DNA of 64,000 nucleotides from Prorocentrum cordatum (GCA_963575745.1 CAUYUJ010014347.1:12501-76500); one strand, 5' to 3'. Shown: positions 10,090-21,223, counted from the stretch's first letter. Notes: a model not told the origin generated them from the sequence alone. Made by a program: numbers and translations.

Positions 10090-11676
10090 TCATCTCGCTG
10101 TGGCGCGGCCCCTCAGCAGCGCTGCCATGCGGGCACGACCTGCCTGCTGGGCCACTGGATCGGGGGGCTGCTGGAACTTCTTGGGGCCGTTCGACTGCGC
10201 CGCCATGACCTGCTTGGCTGCCTCCACTGCGGCCTGGCGCATCTGGTTCATGTTCTCCTCCTTCTCCGTTCTGAGCGTACTGATCTCCGTCTGCAACGTG
10301 GCGACTGCAGTCTGGAAGTTCCTCATGTTGGCGAGCAGCTGTGCATTGCTCTGTTGCAGCGCTGCGAGCAGTGTGGGCATGGCGATGTCATTCGCTGCCG
10401 CAGACTGAGCCTCTCCAGGTGGCAATACCTGCTGATGAGGCTGCGCAGCGGCCCTCGGAGGGGTGGCTGCTACATCTGCTTGGCTGGCTCCTTTCCCCGA
10501 CGTCATGGGCCATGCGGGCTGGCCTGTGCGCGAGGGAGTGGTCGCTGCAGTTGAGGCCGCTGATGCCTTTCCTGGCGACTGAGGTGTCGGAGCTCTGTGC
10601 CCTGGTCGAAAGTGTCCTGCGGGGCCCTCTTCCTCGGCCATGCGAATGTCATCATCGTCGTCTTGATCATTTGCTGCTCTTGCTGACATGACTGGTAGCG
10701 AATCCTCGAGCTCCTCAAAGTGCTCAAGTAGCTGCTCTGCTTGTGTAACTTCCTCTTGCAAATGCTGTCATTGGACTTCTGCTGCGTCAATCTGTTCATA
10801 TAAAATATTCAACTTCGCAGTGGCATCTGTCAGGCGTCTGCGGCATCTGTTGACGAATAACCGTTGCTTAGTCACTCTTGCCTGTGGCGAACGGCTGTGC
10901 ATGAGCTGATACAACACGACTGCATATTCTTCTTGCAGAGCCGAAATTTGCTGGGCATCTAGTGTGAGAGCATCTGCGCAACGTATTTGTCTCTCCAACG
11001 ATTCCATGGTGGATGTCAGAGCTTTGCGATATTCTCCCAGCAATTTAGGATCCTCTGGCGGATCTCTCCATCTTTTGTGACTGTTGGCAATCTCAGGCGA
11101 GGCTGGCAGCAAAGGTATAAGATCATCATGGGGCTCTTGCTGGTCACCTGTCGTAGATTTTGCTGCATCTCCATGCGTCGGCTGAGCTGAGGCTGCTCTT
11201 CTTCTCGGGGCACGTGACGCTGATCTCGTGCGCCATGGTCGCTCACTAGACTGCTGAGACATGGAGGGAAAGCACTTCTTGCATGTGTATGAATCCCAGG
11301 GGTTGGCACACGCGCACGCTGGACATTCCCACAACTTCTTGAAACTTTGCTGTGTGCGCTGCCATGGCACTGACTTCGTGCCTCCCCCTTTGTTCTGGAA
11401 CTGTCGTGATCCCTGTCTAGCACCCATTGGACTGGAATGGTGCTGTCTCAATAACTCTGCTGCTGCGGCAACTTGCACGATCACCCGGGCTCTGCTGCGA
11501 GCCTGGCGCTGTCGTCTGTGCCAAGCGGGGTCCACCCGCTTTCGTCTGCCCGTCTCCGTGGCAAACGACTGAATCACGGCTGCCCTGCTGCACGCTGGGC
11601 GTGGCGGGCGGGCACGTATGGCAGCAGCCCCGAGGAGGCTCGCAGGGCGGAGGTACTGGGTACCTGGGCGCTGCAC
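10090..11676 (-). pseudogene. LINE-A ORF1 with RanBP2-type zinc finger
   Basis: The piece 11676-10768 (302 codons) contains WECPACACANPWDSYTCKKC at residues 116-135, an exact W-x-C-x2-C-x3-N-x6-C-x2-C RanBP2-type zinc ribbon, a single-stranded RNA-binding fold. It is followed by a basic Arg/Ser stretch and a long helical segment. A TGA at 10768-10770 separates it from 10761-10090 in the same frame, which starts with a heptad-like EEVTQAEQLLEHFEELED segment, then an acidic run and a second coiled-coil stretch near the end. This is the layout of an RNA-binding, multimerising ORF1 protein. The start codon is not fixed: residue 1 as given is GTG, and the first ATG is near residue 84. Confidence 0.7.
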
Positions 11677-11699
11677 CCAAAGCCTCGAACCGGGACGGC

Positions 11700-11945
11700 G
11701 GCTGGGGAGGGGGCGGGGAGGAGGGGGGGGGGGGAGGGGGAGAAGGAGGAGGAGGAGGAGGAGGAGGAGGAGGAGGAGAGAGAGGAGGAGGAGGAGGAGG
11801 AGGAGGAGGAGGGGGAGGGGGAGGGGGAGGGGAGGGGGAGGGGGAGGGAATGGAGAAGGGGGAGGAGGAGGAGGAGGAGGAGGAGGAGGAGGAGGAGGGA
11901 GGAGGAGGAGGAGGAGGAGGAGGAGGAGGAAGAGGAGGAGGGGTT
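11700..11945 (+). repeat. (GGA)n array beyond the 5' end of LINE-A
   Basis: About 245 bp of GGA/GAG triplets broken by G-runs and a GGAATGGAGAAGG interruption. It lies immediately upstream (minus-strand sense) of ORF1. Confidence 0.9.
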
Positions 11946-12360
11946 ATTCCAGAGGGCTCGATGGGGTTCTTCTACGAAGATTCTTCAGGCTTCCGCCACA
12001 TCCGCCGACCCCTTGGATTTTCCCCGGGATCGTTCACCACAGCTTCCTTGCAAACCGTGGGAAAATGAGGTTGTTCAGGGCCCGTCACAGCGAGAAGGGG
12101 AGCCGACATGGGTCGCAAACTGGCCCAGAGGGCTTCCAGACGGCCCAAGCGAACCCCAAGACGGCACAGGGAGGTTTTTTGGGTTGTGTTTGGGGCCTTG
12201 CACGGGTGCCGGAGCCAGGGAAGTATGTTACACCCCGGAGACATCTTACGGTTGTCGGCGGTTTCCAAGCGGGATGTCCCGCTAACTGTTAATGTTCGGA
12301 GATGTTTGGGCTGACCTTGTCGATGGCAATGACGTCGTTGATGATCACGACACTGATGAC
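11946..12360. other. no gene recognised
   Basis: Unique-looking sequence between two triplet arrays. Open frames on the plus strand are continuations of the GGA reading frame. No motif, RNA gene or repeat match was seen. Confidence 0.4.
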
Positions 12361-12364
12361 GATG

Positions 12365-12760
12365 ATCGGCTCCCTCTCCTCCTCTCCTCCTCCCCCTGCT
12401 CCTCCCTCCTGCTCCTCTTTCTGCCTCTCCTCCTCTTCCTTCTCCTGCCCTTCCTCCTCCTCCTCCTCGTCCACGTCCTTCTTCCCTTCCCTTCCCCGCC
12501 TTCTTCTCCTCCTCCTTCTTGTCCTTCTCCTGCTGTTCCTCCTCCCGCCCTTCGTCCCTCTCCTCCTCCTCCTCCTCCTCCTCCTCCTCCTCCTCCTCCT
12601 CCTCCTCCTCCTCCTCCTCCTCCTCCTCCCCCGCCTTCTCCTCCTCCTTATCCCCCTTCCCTTCCCGGCCTTCTCCTCCTCTTCCTCCCCCTCCTTGTCC
12701 TCTTCCTCCTCCTCCTTCTCCTCCTCCTGCTCCTCCTCCCCCCCCCCTCCTTCTCCTGTC
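12365..12760 (-). repeat. (TCC)n array, ~400 bp
   Basis: Polypyrimidine TCC/CTT triplets with a pure TCC core at about 12555-12628. The orientation is opposite to the GGA array at 11700-11945, so the two form a loose inverted pair about 400 bp apart. All long frames here are poly-Ser, Leu or Glu translations. Confidence 0.9.
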
Positions 12761-12774
12761 GCGGGGCCCTCGTG

Positions 12775-13617
12775 GAGGCTTCTTGGACCGTCTTGGCGCG
12801 GTCTTGGGAGGCTCTCGGGCCGCCCCGGAGCGCCCCAGAAGGCGCACGTACGAAAAACACACGTTTTACGAAGAGAACGGGCGATTTTATACAGCGAGAG
12901 GCCCTCCAGGGGCGCATAGTGAAAGCCTCGTGGGGCGTCATGGGGGGCCTCTGCAGCCGTCGGGGGGCCGTCGTCAGCGTTTTGGATCGCTCTTGGACCG
13001 TCGAGGACCATGTGGAGCTCTCGTCGAGGCCGCTCGGACCGCTCCTGGAGCGCTCTCGGAGCCGTTTTCGGAGCCCTGTTGGGCCGTCTTGGACGTGTGT
13101 TTGCGCGTCTTGGGGCCCTCGAGGGCTCTGTGGGAACCCTCTTGGGGGCGTCTTGGGCCGTCTGGGAGCGGGTTTGGGTGGCTCTGGGGCCGTCCAGGAG
13201 CGGGGGGCACCCCAAAAGGCGCACGTGTGAAACAATATACGTTTGACGAAGGAAACGAATGATTTTTTGCGTCTAGAGGCCCTCTGTGGGCGCATCGTGG
13301 ATGTCTCTTGGGGCGTCTTGGGGGCCTCTTCAGCCGTTTGGAGGCCGTCGTCAGCGTTTTTGATCGCCCTCGGACGGTCGAGGACCATGTGGAGCTTTCT
13401 TCGAGGCCACTCGGACCGTTCCTGGAGCGCTCTCGGAGCCGTTTTCGGAGCCCTTCTGGGCCGTCTTGGACGTGTGTTGGCGCGTCTTGGGGCCCTCGAG
13501 GGCTATGTACGGACACTCTTGGAGGCGTCTTGGACCGTCTGGGAGCGGGTTTGGGGGGCTCTGGGGCCGTGCAGGAGCGGGGGTCACCCTCAAAAGCGCA
13601 CGTGTGAAACAATATAC
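12775..13617 (+). repeat. ~375-bp tandem repeat, diverged units
   Basis: Landmark GTTTKACGAAGRRAACG recurs at about 12868, 13240 and 13618, a period of ~372-378 bp. Each unit ends in GAGCGGGGKKCACCC and AAAGSGCACGTG. These are the older, shorter relatives of the 636-bp units that follow. Confidence 0.75.
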
Positions 13618-16135
13618 GTTTTACGAAGGAAACGGACGATTTTTTGCGTCTAGAGGGCCTCTTGGGGGGAATCTTGGATGCCTGTGGGGGCGTCTGGGGA
13701 GGCCTCGTGAGCCGTCGGGAGGTCGTCGTCGATGTTTCTGATCGCTCTTGGACCGTCTGGGACCATGTGGAGCTTCGGGGAGGCAACTCGGAGCGCTCCT
13801 GGAACGCTCTTGGGGCCGTTTTCGGAGCCCTCTTGGGCCGTCTTGGACGCCTGTTGGCCCATCTTGGGCCCTCTAGGGGTCTGTGGGGGACCCTCTGCGA
13901 GGCTTCTGGGGCCGTCTGGGAGCGGGTTTGGGAGCCTCTTGGGCCGTCGGGGAGCATCGGAAAGATCCAAAGCTGAATTTTTTAAAATGTACATTTCACA
14001 ATGGGAATGGCCCAATTTTGGCGTCTAGGGACCCTTGTGGAACGCATCTCGGAGGCCCTCGGGGGAGCTCGTGGGGACCTCTTCTGCCGTCGAGGACGCC
14101 TCGTGGCCCGTCTTCGGGCAAACTTGGACGTCTTGGAGCGCTCGTGGGGCGTCCCAAATCCATTTCGAAGCCACCAGACGCGTCCCTACACGAATTTCAC
14201 GTGTTTTTCCACGTTTTTCGTCACCCCCAAAAGCGCACGTGTGAAAAATATACGTTTTACGAAGGAAACAAACGATTTTTTGCGTCTAGAGGGCCTCTTG
14301 GGGGGAATCTTGGATGCCTGTGGGGGCGTCTGGGGAGGCCTCGTGAGCCGTCGGGAGGTCGTCGTCGATGTTTCTGATCGCTCTTGGACCGTCTGGGACC
14401 ATGTGGAGCTTCGGGGAGGCAACTCGGAGCGCTCCTGGAACGCTCTTGGGGCCGTTTTCGGAGCCCTCTTGGGCCGTCTTGGACGCCTGTTGGCCCATCT
14501 TGGGCCCTCTAGGGGTCTGTGGGGGACCCTCTGCGAGGCTTCTGGGGCCGTCTGGGAGCGGGTTTGGGAGCCTCTTGGGCCGTCGGGGAGCATCGGAAAG
14601 ATCCAAAGCTGAATTTTTTAAAATGTACATTTCACAATGGGAATGGCCCAATTTTGGCGTCTAGGGACCCTTGTGGAACGCATCTCGGAGGCCCTCGGGG
14701 GAGCTCGTGGGGACCTCTTCTGCCGTCGAGGACGCCTCGTGGCCCGTCTTCGGGCAAACTTGGACGTCTTGGAGCGCTCGTGGGGCGTCCCAAATCCATT
14801 TCGAAGCCACCAGACGCGTCCCTACACGAATTTCGCGTGTTTTTTTCACGTTTTTCGTCACCCCCAAAAGCGCACGTGTGAAACAAATATACGTTTTACG
14901 AAGGAAACAAACGATTTTTTGCGTCTAGAGGGCCTCTTGGGGGGAATCTTGGATGCCTGTGGGGGCGTCTGGGGAGGCCTCGTGAGCCGTCGGGAGGTCG
15001 TCGTCGATGTTTCTGATCGCTCTTGGACCGTCTGGGACCATGTGGAGCTTCGGGGAAGCAACTCGGAGCGCTCCTGGAACGCTCTTGGGGCCGTTTTCGG
15101 AGCCCTCTTGGGCCGTCTTGGACGCCTGTTGGCCCATCTTGGGCCCTCTAGGGGTCTGTGGGGGACCCTCTGCGAGGCTTCTGGGGCCGTCTGGGAGCGG
15201 GTTTGGGAGCCTCTTGGGCCGTCGGGGAGCATCGGAAAGATCCAAAGCTGAATTTTTTAAAATGTGCATTTCACAAGGGAATGGCCCAATTTTGGCGTCT
15301 AGGGACCCTTGTGGAACGCATCTCGGAGGCCCTCGGGGGAGCTCGTGGGGACCTCTTCTGCCGTCGAGGACGCCTCGTGGCCCGTCTTCGGGCAAACTTG
15401 GACGTCTTGGAGCGCTCGTGGGGCGTCCCAAACCCATTTCGAGGCCACCAGACGCGTCCCTACACGAATTTCGCGTGTTTTCCCACGTTTTTCGTCACCC
15501 CCAAAAGCGCACGTGTGAAAAAAATACGTTTTACGAAGGAAACAAACGATTTTTTGCGTCTAGAGGGCCTCTTGGGGGGAATCTTGGATGCCTGTGGGGG
15601 CGTCTGGGGAGGCCTCGTGAGCCGTCGGGAGGTCGTCGTCGATGTTTCTGATCGCTCTTGGACCGTCTGGGACCATGTGGAGCTTCGGGGAAGCAACTCG
15701 GAGCGCTCCTGGAACGCTTTTGGGGCCGTTTTCGGAGCCCTCTTGGGCCGTCTTGGACGCCTGTTGGCCCATCTTGGGCCCTCTAGGGGTCTGTGGGGGA
15801 CCCTCTGCGAGGCTTCTGGGGCCGTCTGGGAGCGGGTTTGGGAGCCTCTTGGGCCGTCGGGGAGCATCGGAAAGATCCAACGCTGAATTTTTTAAAATGT
15901 ACATTTCACAATGGGAATGGCCCAATTCTGGCGTCTAGGGACCCTTGTGGAACGCATCTCGGAGGCCCTCGGGGGAGCTCGTGGGGACCTCTTCTGCCGT
16001 CGAGGACGCCTCGTGGCCCGTCTTCGGGCAAACTTGGACGTCTTGGAGCGCCCGTGGGGCGTCCCAAACCCATTTCGAGGCCACCAGACGCGTCCCTACA
16101 CGAATTTCACGTGTTTTCCCACGTTTTTCGGGAGC
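13618..16135 (+). repeat. 636-bp satellite, four near-identical units
   Basis: Landmark GTTTTACGAAGGAAAC at 13618, 14254, 14893 and 15528 gives periods of 636, 639 and 635 bp. The fourth unit stops at 16135. Units differ by only a few bases, so amplification is recent. Each unit contains two related halves, one ending in GATTTTTTGCGTCTAGAGGG and one in CAATTTTGGCGTCTAGGGAC, so the unit itself arose by fusion of diverged ~375- and ~260-bp repeats. Open frames of up to ~240 codons through it are repeat translations. Confidence 0.9.
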
Positions 16136-16560
16136 GGATGAGACCTCCGGGGGGGTCCGGCCCGTCCGGCTGGACCCCTCCCCCCCCCTCCAAATGGACC
16201 GGACCGGCCTCCCGGGGGAGGGGTTTGGGGTTTGGGGAGGGGGAACATTTCACACGCCGATGAACCCCAAGGGGTCGGCGGATTGGAGGGGCGAGGGGTC
16301 GGGGTGGAGGGGGTGGAGGGGTGGGGAGGGGGAGGGGGCAGGCGGAGGGGGATCGGAATGGGCTGGAGAGGAGAATGGGCCAGTGGGCGAGGAGGGGGGA
16401 TAGGGGGGAGCGGACAGGGGGAGCGGAAGGGGGGGGGCAGGGGGGAAGCGAGGGGGGATGAGGGGGGAGCTGGGAAGGGGTCGGGCAGAGGGGGAGGGGG
16501 GCGGTTGGGGAGAAGGCGAGGGCGGGAGACCAGGTCTGGAAGGGGGTTGTGGGAAGGGCT
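16136..16560 (+). repeat. G-rich low-complexity tract
   Basis: Guanine-rich sequence with many GGGGAGG and GGGGGG runs on the plus strand. No gene. The motif density would allow G-quadruplexes. Confidence 0.7.
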
Positions 16561-16599
16561 CCTCCTCATTTTTTTCCTTGCCTCTTCCCCCCCCCATGC

Positions 16600-16735
16600 T
16601 CCTCTCCCCTCTCCTCATCTCCTCTCTCCTTCCTCTTTTCTCCTCTCCTCTTCTCCTCCTCGTCGTCGTCCTCCTCCTCCTCCTCCTCCTCCTCCTCCTC
16701 AACCTCCTCTCCCTCCTTCCTTCCGCAGCGCCACG
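16600..16735 (-). repeat. (TCC)n/(TCTCC)n tract
   Basis: Pyrimidine-only triplets with a GTCGTCGTCC interruption. Confidence 0.85.
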
Positions 16736-17540
16736 CGGCGATCCCAAGCCGCAACGCCCCGCCGCGCTTGCCCGGTGGCCGGAGCTAGCGCTGGCACCGT
16801 CGCGGAGCAACGCGCGCCGACGTTGGTTGGTTTCCAGAGGAGGCAGCGGACTTGCTGTATGCCTCGGGCTTGCATGTTAGATGTAGGTTCCCCTTCCTCT
16901 CCCTCGTCCGCCTCATTTTCCGTCGTTTCCCGCTTTGTCCGTTTCCCGTCTTTATTTTTTTATTTTTGTTCCTTCTTTCTTTTTTTCTTCTCTCTCGCTC
17001 TCTCTCTCTCTTAGGACCGAGGGGCACGAGTTGGCCGTTGGCGAGAGGCTCCGACTTCTGATAGTTCTGTACGTAGCTCGCGCCAATTTGCAGTTTTCAG
17101 GGGCTGTCCGTTGTCCAGGGCTTCTGAGGCTTCCGTGCAAGGATCACGTCAATTAGCACCACTCTCAGTGGCTGCTTGTTTTACATGTTGTCTGAGACTT
17201 CTGTGCATAACTTATGACAGTTTGTATCGCTCTCAGCTGCTGTCCACATCATCTGGTTGCCACTTAAGCCACCGCTTTGAGGCTGCTGCGTGGGTCCTAT
17301 CCCCCAGCATGTCTGTGATGCGGTCCACGAGAGCCGCCGCAGGTTCCTGGCGCCCAGCCGTGAGGCGTTCATCTCGGGGTCTTGTCCACCCAAAGAATAT
17401 GACTGCCACTCTGCGCTGTCACAGACCCCCGCTGCTCGCCGAATCGAGCTGCCACCCTTGCCAGCCATCCCCTTCCGACCGGCAACGGCGGACTGAAAAA
17501 AAGAGAGAGGTTCTCAAGAGGGCGATGCCCGCGAGAGGCC
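16736..17540. other. no gene recognised
   Basis: Mixed-composition sequence including a T/C-rich run at 16940-17010. Open frames are short (at most ~146 codons at 17111-17551) and have no recognisable motif. Host intergenic sequence or unrecognised exon debris. Confidence 0.35.
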
Positions 17541-17555
17541 CAGACGAATGATGCT

Positions 17556-17596
17556 GATTCTGATGATGCTGCTGATCATGATGACGATGATGATAC

Positions 17597-17632
<36 letters not shown>

Positions 17633-17695
17633 GGAGGAGGAGGAGGAGGAGGAGGAGGAGGAGGAGGAGGAGGAGGAGGAGGAGGAGAGGGGGGA
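17556..17695 (+). repeat. (GAT)n followed by (GAG)n
   Basis: About 75 bp of GAT/ATG triplets pass directly into about 60 bp of GAG triplets. The 17700-17930 stretch after it holds only small CATGGC/ATTGC repetitions. Confidence 0.85.
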
Positions 17696-17929
17696 GGACA
17701 AGCTAGGTGCGCTCGCGTCATATCTGACATCCTACCCCTCCCTCCCATCCCTTACCATGGCGTAGATCCCCTCTCTACTCGCACAGTCGGATGTCGAGCA
17801 GGGCAATGATCCCGAAAGGGTCCGCGATGCATTGTAGAGCACGGCATGGCATGGCGTAGAAGAGCACCGCAAAGCGTAGTTTCAACCTAGCATTGCATTG
17901 CATGCCGTGGCATGGCACGGGAAATGACG

Positions 17930-18085
17930 CCAGCACTGCAGCGGGAGCACGAGTCGGAACGAGCGGAAGCGCGAAAACGAGGCCAGTGCTGCAGCGGGAG
18001 CACGATTCGGAACCAGCGGGGCCCGACAATGAGGCCAGCGCCCCAGCGAGAGCAGCAGTTTGGAACAATTGCAGGCGAAAACCCA
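17930..18085 (+). repeat. 52-53 bp tandem repeat, three units
   Basis: CCAGYRCTGCAGCGGGAGC starts at 17930 and 17983 and a decayed copy at 18035. The units contain GAGCACGAKTCGGAAC and end in GCGAAAACGAGG-like sequence. Confidence 0.7.
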
Positions 18086-18249
18086 ACTCCGGGGAATCGT
18101 TTGTGTAAAAAGTATCCCGGCAAAGCAACCTAACAGCGATGTGTAGGAGCATACCTGGAAGCATTCCCCTTACGATTCAGATGAGAATCCAGTTGTAGAA
18201 TTCTGCTGTTCTCGAAGTCGTAGTCGCATTCGCGATGACAGTCGCAGTG

Positions 18250-19735
18250 GCAACGGCAGTCGCAGACACAGCCTGCATCAGCCTCAGCCTGCCTCAGCCT
18301 CAGCCTCAGCCTGCCTCAGCCTCAGCCTGCCTCAGCCTCAGCCTCGGCCTGCTTCAGCCTCAGCATCAGTCTGCCTTCAGCCTCGGCCTCAGCCTCAGCC
18401 TGCCTCAGCCTCAGCCTGCCTCAGCCTCAGCCTCAGCCTGCCTCAGCCTCAGCCTGCCTCAGCCTCAGCCTCAGCCTGCCTTCAGCCTCAGCCTCAGTCT
18501 GCCTTCAGCCTCGGCCTCAGCCTCAGCCTGCCTCAGCCTCAGCCTGCATCAGCCTCAGCCTCAGCCTCAGCCTGCCTCAGCATCAGCCTGCCTCAGCCTC
18601 AGCCTCAGCCTGCCTCAGCCTCAGCCTCAGCCTGCCTTCAGCCTCGGCCTCAGCCTCAGCCTGCCTCAGCCTCAGCCTGCATCAGCCTCAGCCTCAGCCT
18701 CAGCCTCAGCCTGCCTCAGCCTCAGCCTGCCTCAGCCTCAGCCTCAGCCTGCCTCAGCCTCAGCCTCAGCCTGCTTCAGCCTCAGCCTCAGTCTGCCTTC
18801 AGCCTCGGCCTCAGCCTCAGCCTGCCTCAGCCTCAGCCTGCATCAGCCTCAGCCTCAGCCTCAGCCTGCCTCAGCATCAGCCTGCCTCAGCCTCAGCCTC
18901 AGCCTGCCTCAGCCTCAGCCTCAGTCTGCTTCAGCCTCAGCCTCAGTCTGCCTTCAGCCTCGGCCTCAGCCTCAGCCTGCCTCAGCCTCAGCCTGCATCA
19001 GCCTCAGCCTCAGCCTCAGCCTGCCTCAGCATCAGCCTGCCTCAGCCTCAGCCTCAGCCTGCCTCAGCCTCAGCCTCAGCCTGCTTCAGCCTCAGCCTCA
19101 GTCTGCCTGCAGCCTCGGCTTCAGCCTCAGCCTCCTGCCTCAGCCTCAGCCTCAGCCTCAGCCTGCCTCAGCCTCAGCCTGCCTCAGCCTCAGCCTCAGC
19201 CTGCCTCAGCCTCAGCCTCAGCCTGCTTCAGCCTCAGCCTCAGTCTGCCTTCAGCCTCGGCCTCAGCCTCAGCCTGCCTCAGCCTCAGCCTGCATCAGCC
19301 TCAGCCTCAGCCTCAGCCTGCCTCAGCCTCAGCCTGCCTCAGCCTCAGCCTCAGCCTGCCTGCCTCAGCCTCAGCCTCTCAGCAGCCTCGGTCTCAGCCT
19401 CAGGCTCCTCAGCCTCAGCCTCAGCCTGCCTCAGCATCAGCCTGCCTCAGCCTCAGCCTCAGCCTGCCTCAGCCTCAGCCTCAGCCTGCTTCAGCCTCAG
19501 CCTCAGTCTGCCTTCAGCCTCGGCCTCAGCCTCAGCCTGCCTCAGCCTCAGCCTGCTTCAGCCTCAGCCTCAGCCTCAGCCTGCCTCAGCATCAGCCTGC
19601 CTCAGCCTCAGCCTCAGCCTGCCCCAGCCTCAGCCTCAGCCTCAGCCTCAGTCTGCCTTCAGCCTCGGCCTCAGCCTCAGCCTGCCTCAGCCTCAGCCTG
19701 CCTCAGCCTCAGCATCAGCCTGCCTCAGCATTCAA
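18250..19735 (+). repeat. CAGCCT minisatellite, ~1.5 kb
   Basis: Hexamers CAGCCT are combined with CTGCCTCAG and CTGCATCAG variants into larger blocks of ~80-160 bp that recur (for example GTCTGCCTTCAGCCTCGG about every 150-300 bp). One frame stays open for 524 codons (Ser/Ala/Leu/Gln/Pro only) because the repeat has no stops. I regard this as a satellite, not a protein gene. Confidence 0.9.
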
Positions 19736-19736
19736 A

Positions 19737-20085
19737 ATGCGGCCGGGGAATGGAGTTCTGGGAACTCGAAGAACACGAAGTGGCCTACAGTTTGCTCTGG
19801 GCATTCTAAATCATGCCCAGGAATGGAGTTCTGGGAACTCGAAGAGCACGAAGTGGCCTACAGTTGGCTCCGGGCATTCACAATGTGGCCCGGGAATGGA
19901 GTTCTGTGAACTCGAAAAACCCCCAGTGGCCTACAGTTGGCTCCGGGCATTCAAAATGTTGCCCGGGAATGGAGTTTTGGGAACTCGAAGAACACGAAGT
20001 GGCCTACAGTTGGCTCCGGGCATTCAGAATGTGGCCCGGGAATGGAGTTCTGGGACCTCGAAGACCACGATGTGTGTAACTGTTT
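19737..20085 (+). repeat. 73-bp satellite A, ~4.7 units
   Basis: GGAATGGAGTTCTGGGAAC begins at 19747, 19820, 19893, 19966 and 20039, exactly 73 bp apart. Each unit includes a hairpin CCGGGC-(12 nt)-GCCCGG and a smaller GTTC-TGG-GAAC hairpin. It directly abuts the CAGCCT minisatellite. 20086-20280 after it holds nothing recognised. Confidence 0.92.
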
Positions 20086-20284
20086 GCCTAAAACGACTTC
20101 CGCGGATTCTCCCCGGCACCCGTCCGGCATTTGCCCAGACCCCCCTGAGGAGTCAAGATGTTTTCTTTTGAGACCATTAGAAACCTATCAGTCTTCGCTG
20201 TTAGGTAACAGTACGCGGGGGGGGGGCTAACACTTTCAAGCCGTCATCAGGGGAAGAGGGAGAGTAGTATTCATATTGAGTAAT

Positions 20285-20342
20285 TGTGGAGGAGGAGGAG
20301 GAGGGAGGAGGAGGAGGGGGAGGAGGAGGAGGAGGAGGAGAA
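20285..20342 (+). repeat. (GGA)n microsatellite
   Basis: GGA triplets with two G-rich breaks. Confidence 0.9.
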
Positions 20343-20394
20343 CATGGAGGCTTACGCTTCGGGCGTGTGTGCTCTTCAGCCTGCGCAGGAAAAT

Positions 20395-20501
20395 AATAAT
20401 GATGATGATGATGCTGATGCTGATGCTGATGCTGCTGATGATGATGATGATGATGACGATGATGATGATGATGATGATGGTGATGGTGATGGTGATGTTG
20501 G

Positions 20502-20533
<32 letters not shown>

Positions 20534-20796
20534 CGGATGATGCTGATGGTGATGACGATGACGATGACGGTGACGATGATCATGATGGTGGTGATGATGA
20601 TGATGATGAGGATGAGGATGATGATGATGATGATGATGATGGCGATGGCGATGGCGATGGTGATTATGATGATGAGGATGATGAGGATGATGATGCTGCT
20701 GATGCCGATGCCGATGTCGATGCTGATGCTGATGCTGATGCTGATGCTGATGCTGATGCTATGATGATGACGATGATGATGACGATGATGATGATG

Positions 20797-20847
<51 letters not shown>

Positions 20848-20948
20848 CTGATGATGATGATGATGATGATTCTGATGATGCTGCTGCTGCTGATGATGAT
20901 GATGCTGATGCGGGTGCTGATTATGCTTATGATACTGCTGCTGATGCT

Positions 20949-20990
<42 letters not shown>

Positions 20991-21010
20991 ACTGATTATG
21001 ATGATGATGA
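20395..21010 (+). repeat. (GAT/GCT)n array, ~615 bp
   Basis: Long array of GAT (ATG) triplets with GCTGAT, GGTGAT and GACGAT variant blocks. It gives poly-Asp, poly-Met and poly-Ile frames by composition. Confidence 0.92.
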
Positions 21011-21172
21011 GGTGGAGGAGGAGGAGGGTGAGGCGAAGGTGGCGGAGAAGAGCCAGGAGGATCTGCTTGAGGAGGCAGAGGGGGATGAGGACGAAATATT
21101 TAAGATAGCGAGAGGGAGTTCGAGGAGGAGGAGGAGGAGGAGGAAGACGAGGAGGAGGAGGCGTAGGAGGTG
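21010..21172 (+). repeat. GGA/GAG-rich tract
   Basis: Continues from the GAT array as GGAGGAGGAGG with a less repetitive middle (21040-21115). Confidence 0.7.
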
Positions 21173-21223
21173 CGGACGTAGGGCTGGCGGGGAGAACAGG
21201 GCGGAGGAGCTGAAGGGAGCAGA

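Larger units (their letters stand above)
2946..11700 (-). mobile_element. LINE-A, non-LTR retrotransposon, degenerate
   Basis: Reading the minus strand 5'->3', the domain order is: ORF1 with RanBP2-type zinc finger (11676-10090), RNase H (9838-8966), AP-endonuclease (8944-7145), reverse transcriptase (7138-5017), C2H2-like fingers plus a methyltransferase-like domain (5182-3511), and a basic RPA-binding-like tail (to 3005). Most ORF2 pieces lie in one frame, interrupted by TGA 9173-9175, TAG 8966-8968 and TAA 7145-7147, with local frameshifts in RT and near a G-run at about 4120. This indicates a dead copy, or partly sequencing error in homopolymers, of a single ORF2 polyprotein. Element edges are inferred from the end of coding signal and the flanking GGA arrays; no target-site duplication other than GGA was found. 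Confidence 0.85.

Noticed and set aside
13000-16000. Many overlapping 90-240-codon frames on both strands
   Set aside because: They repeat with the 375/636-bp satellite and are open in several frames at once, so coding is unlikely.
18235-19809. A 524-codon open frame
   Set aside because: It is a translation of the stop-free CAGCCT minisatellite using five amino acids; no globular segment and no start or stop context.
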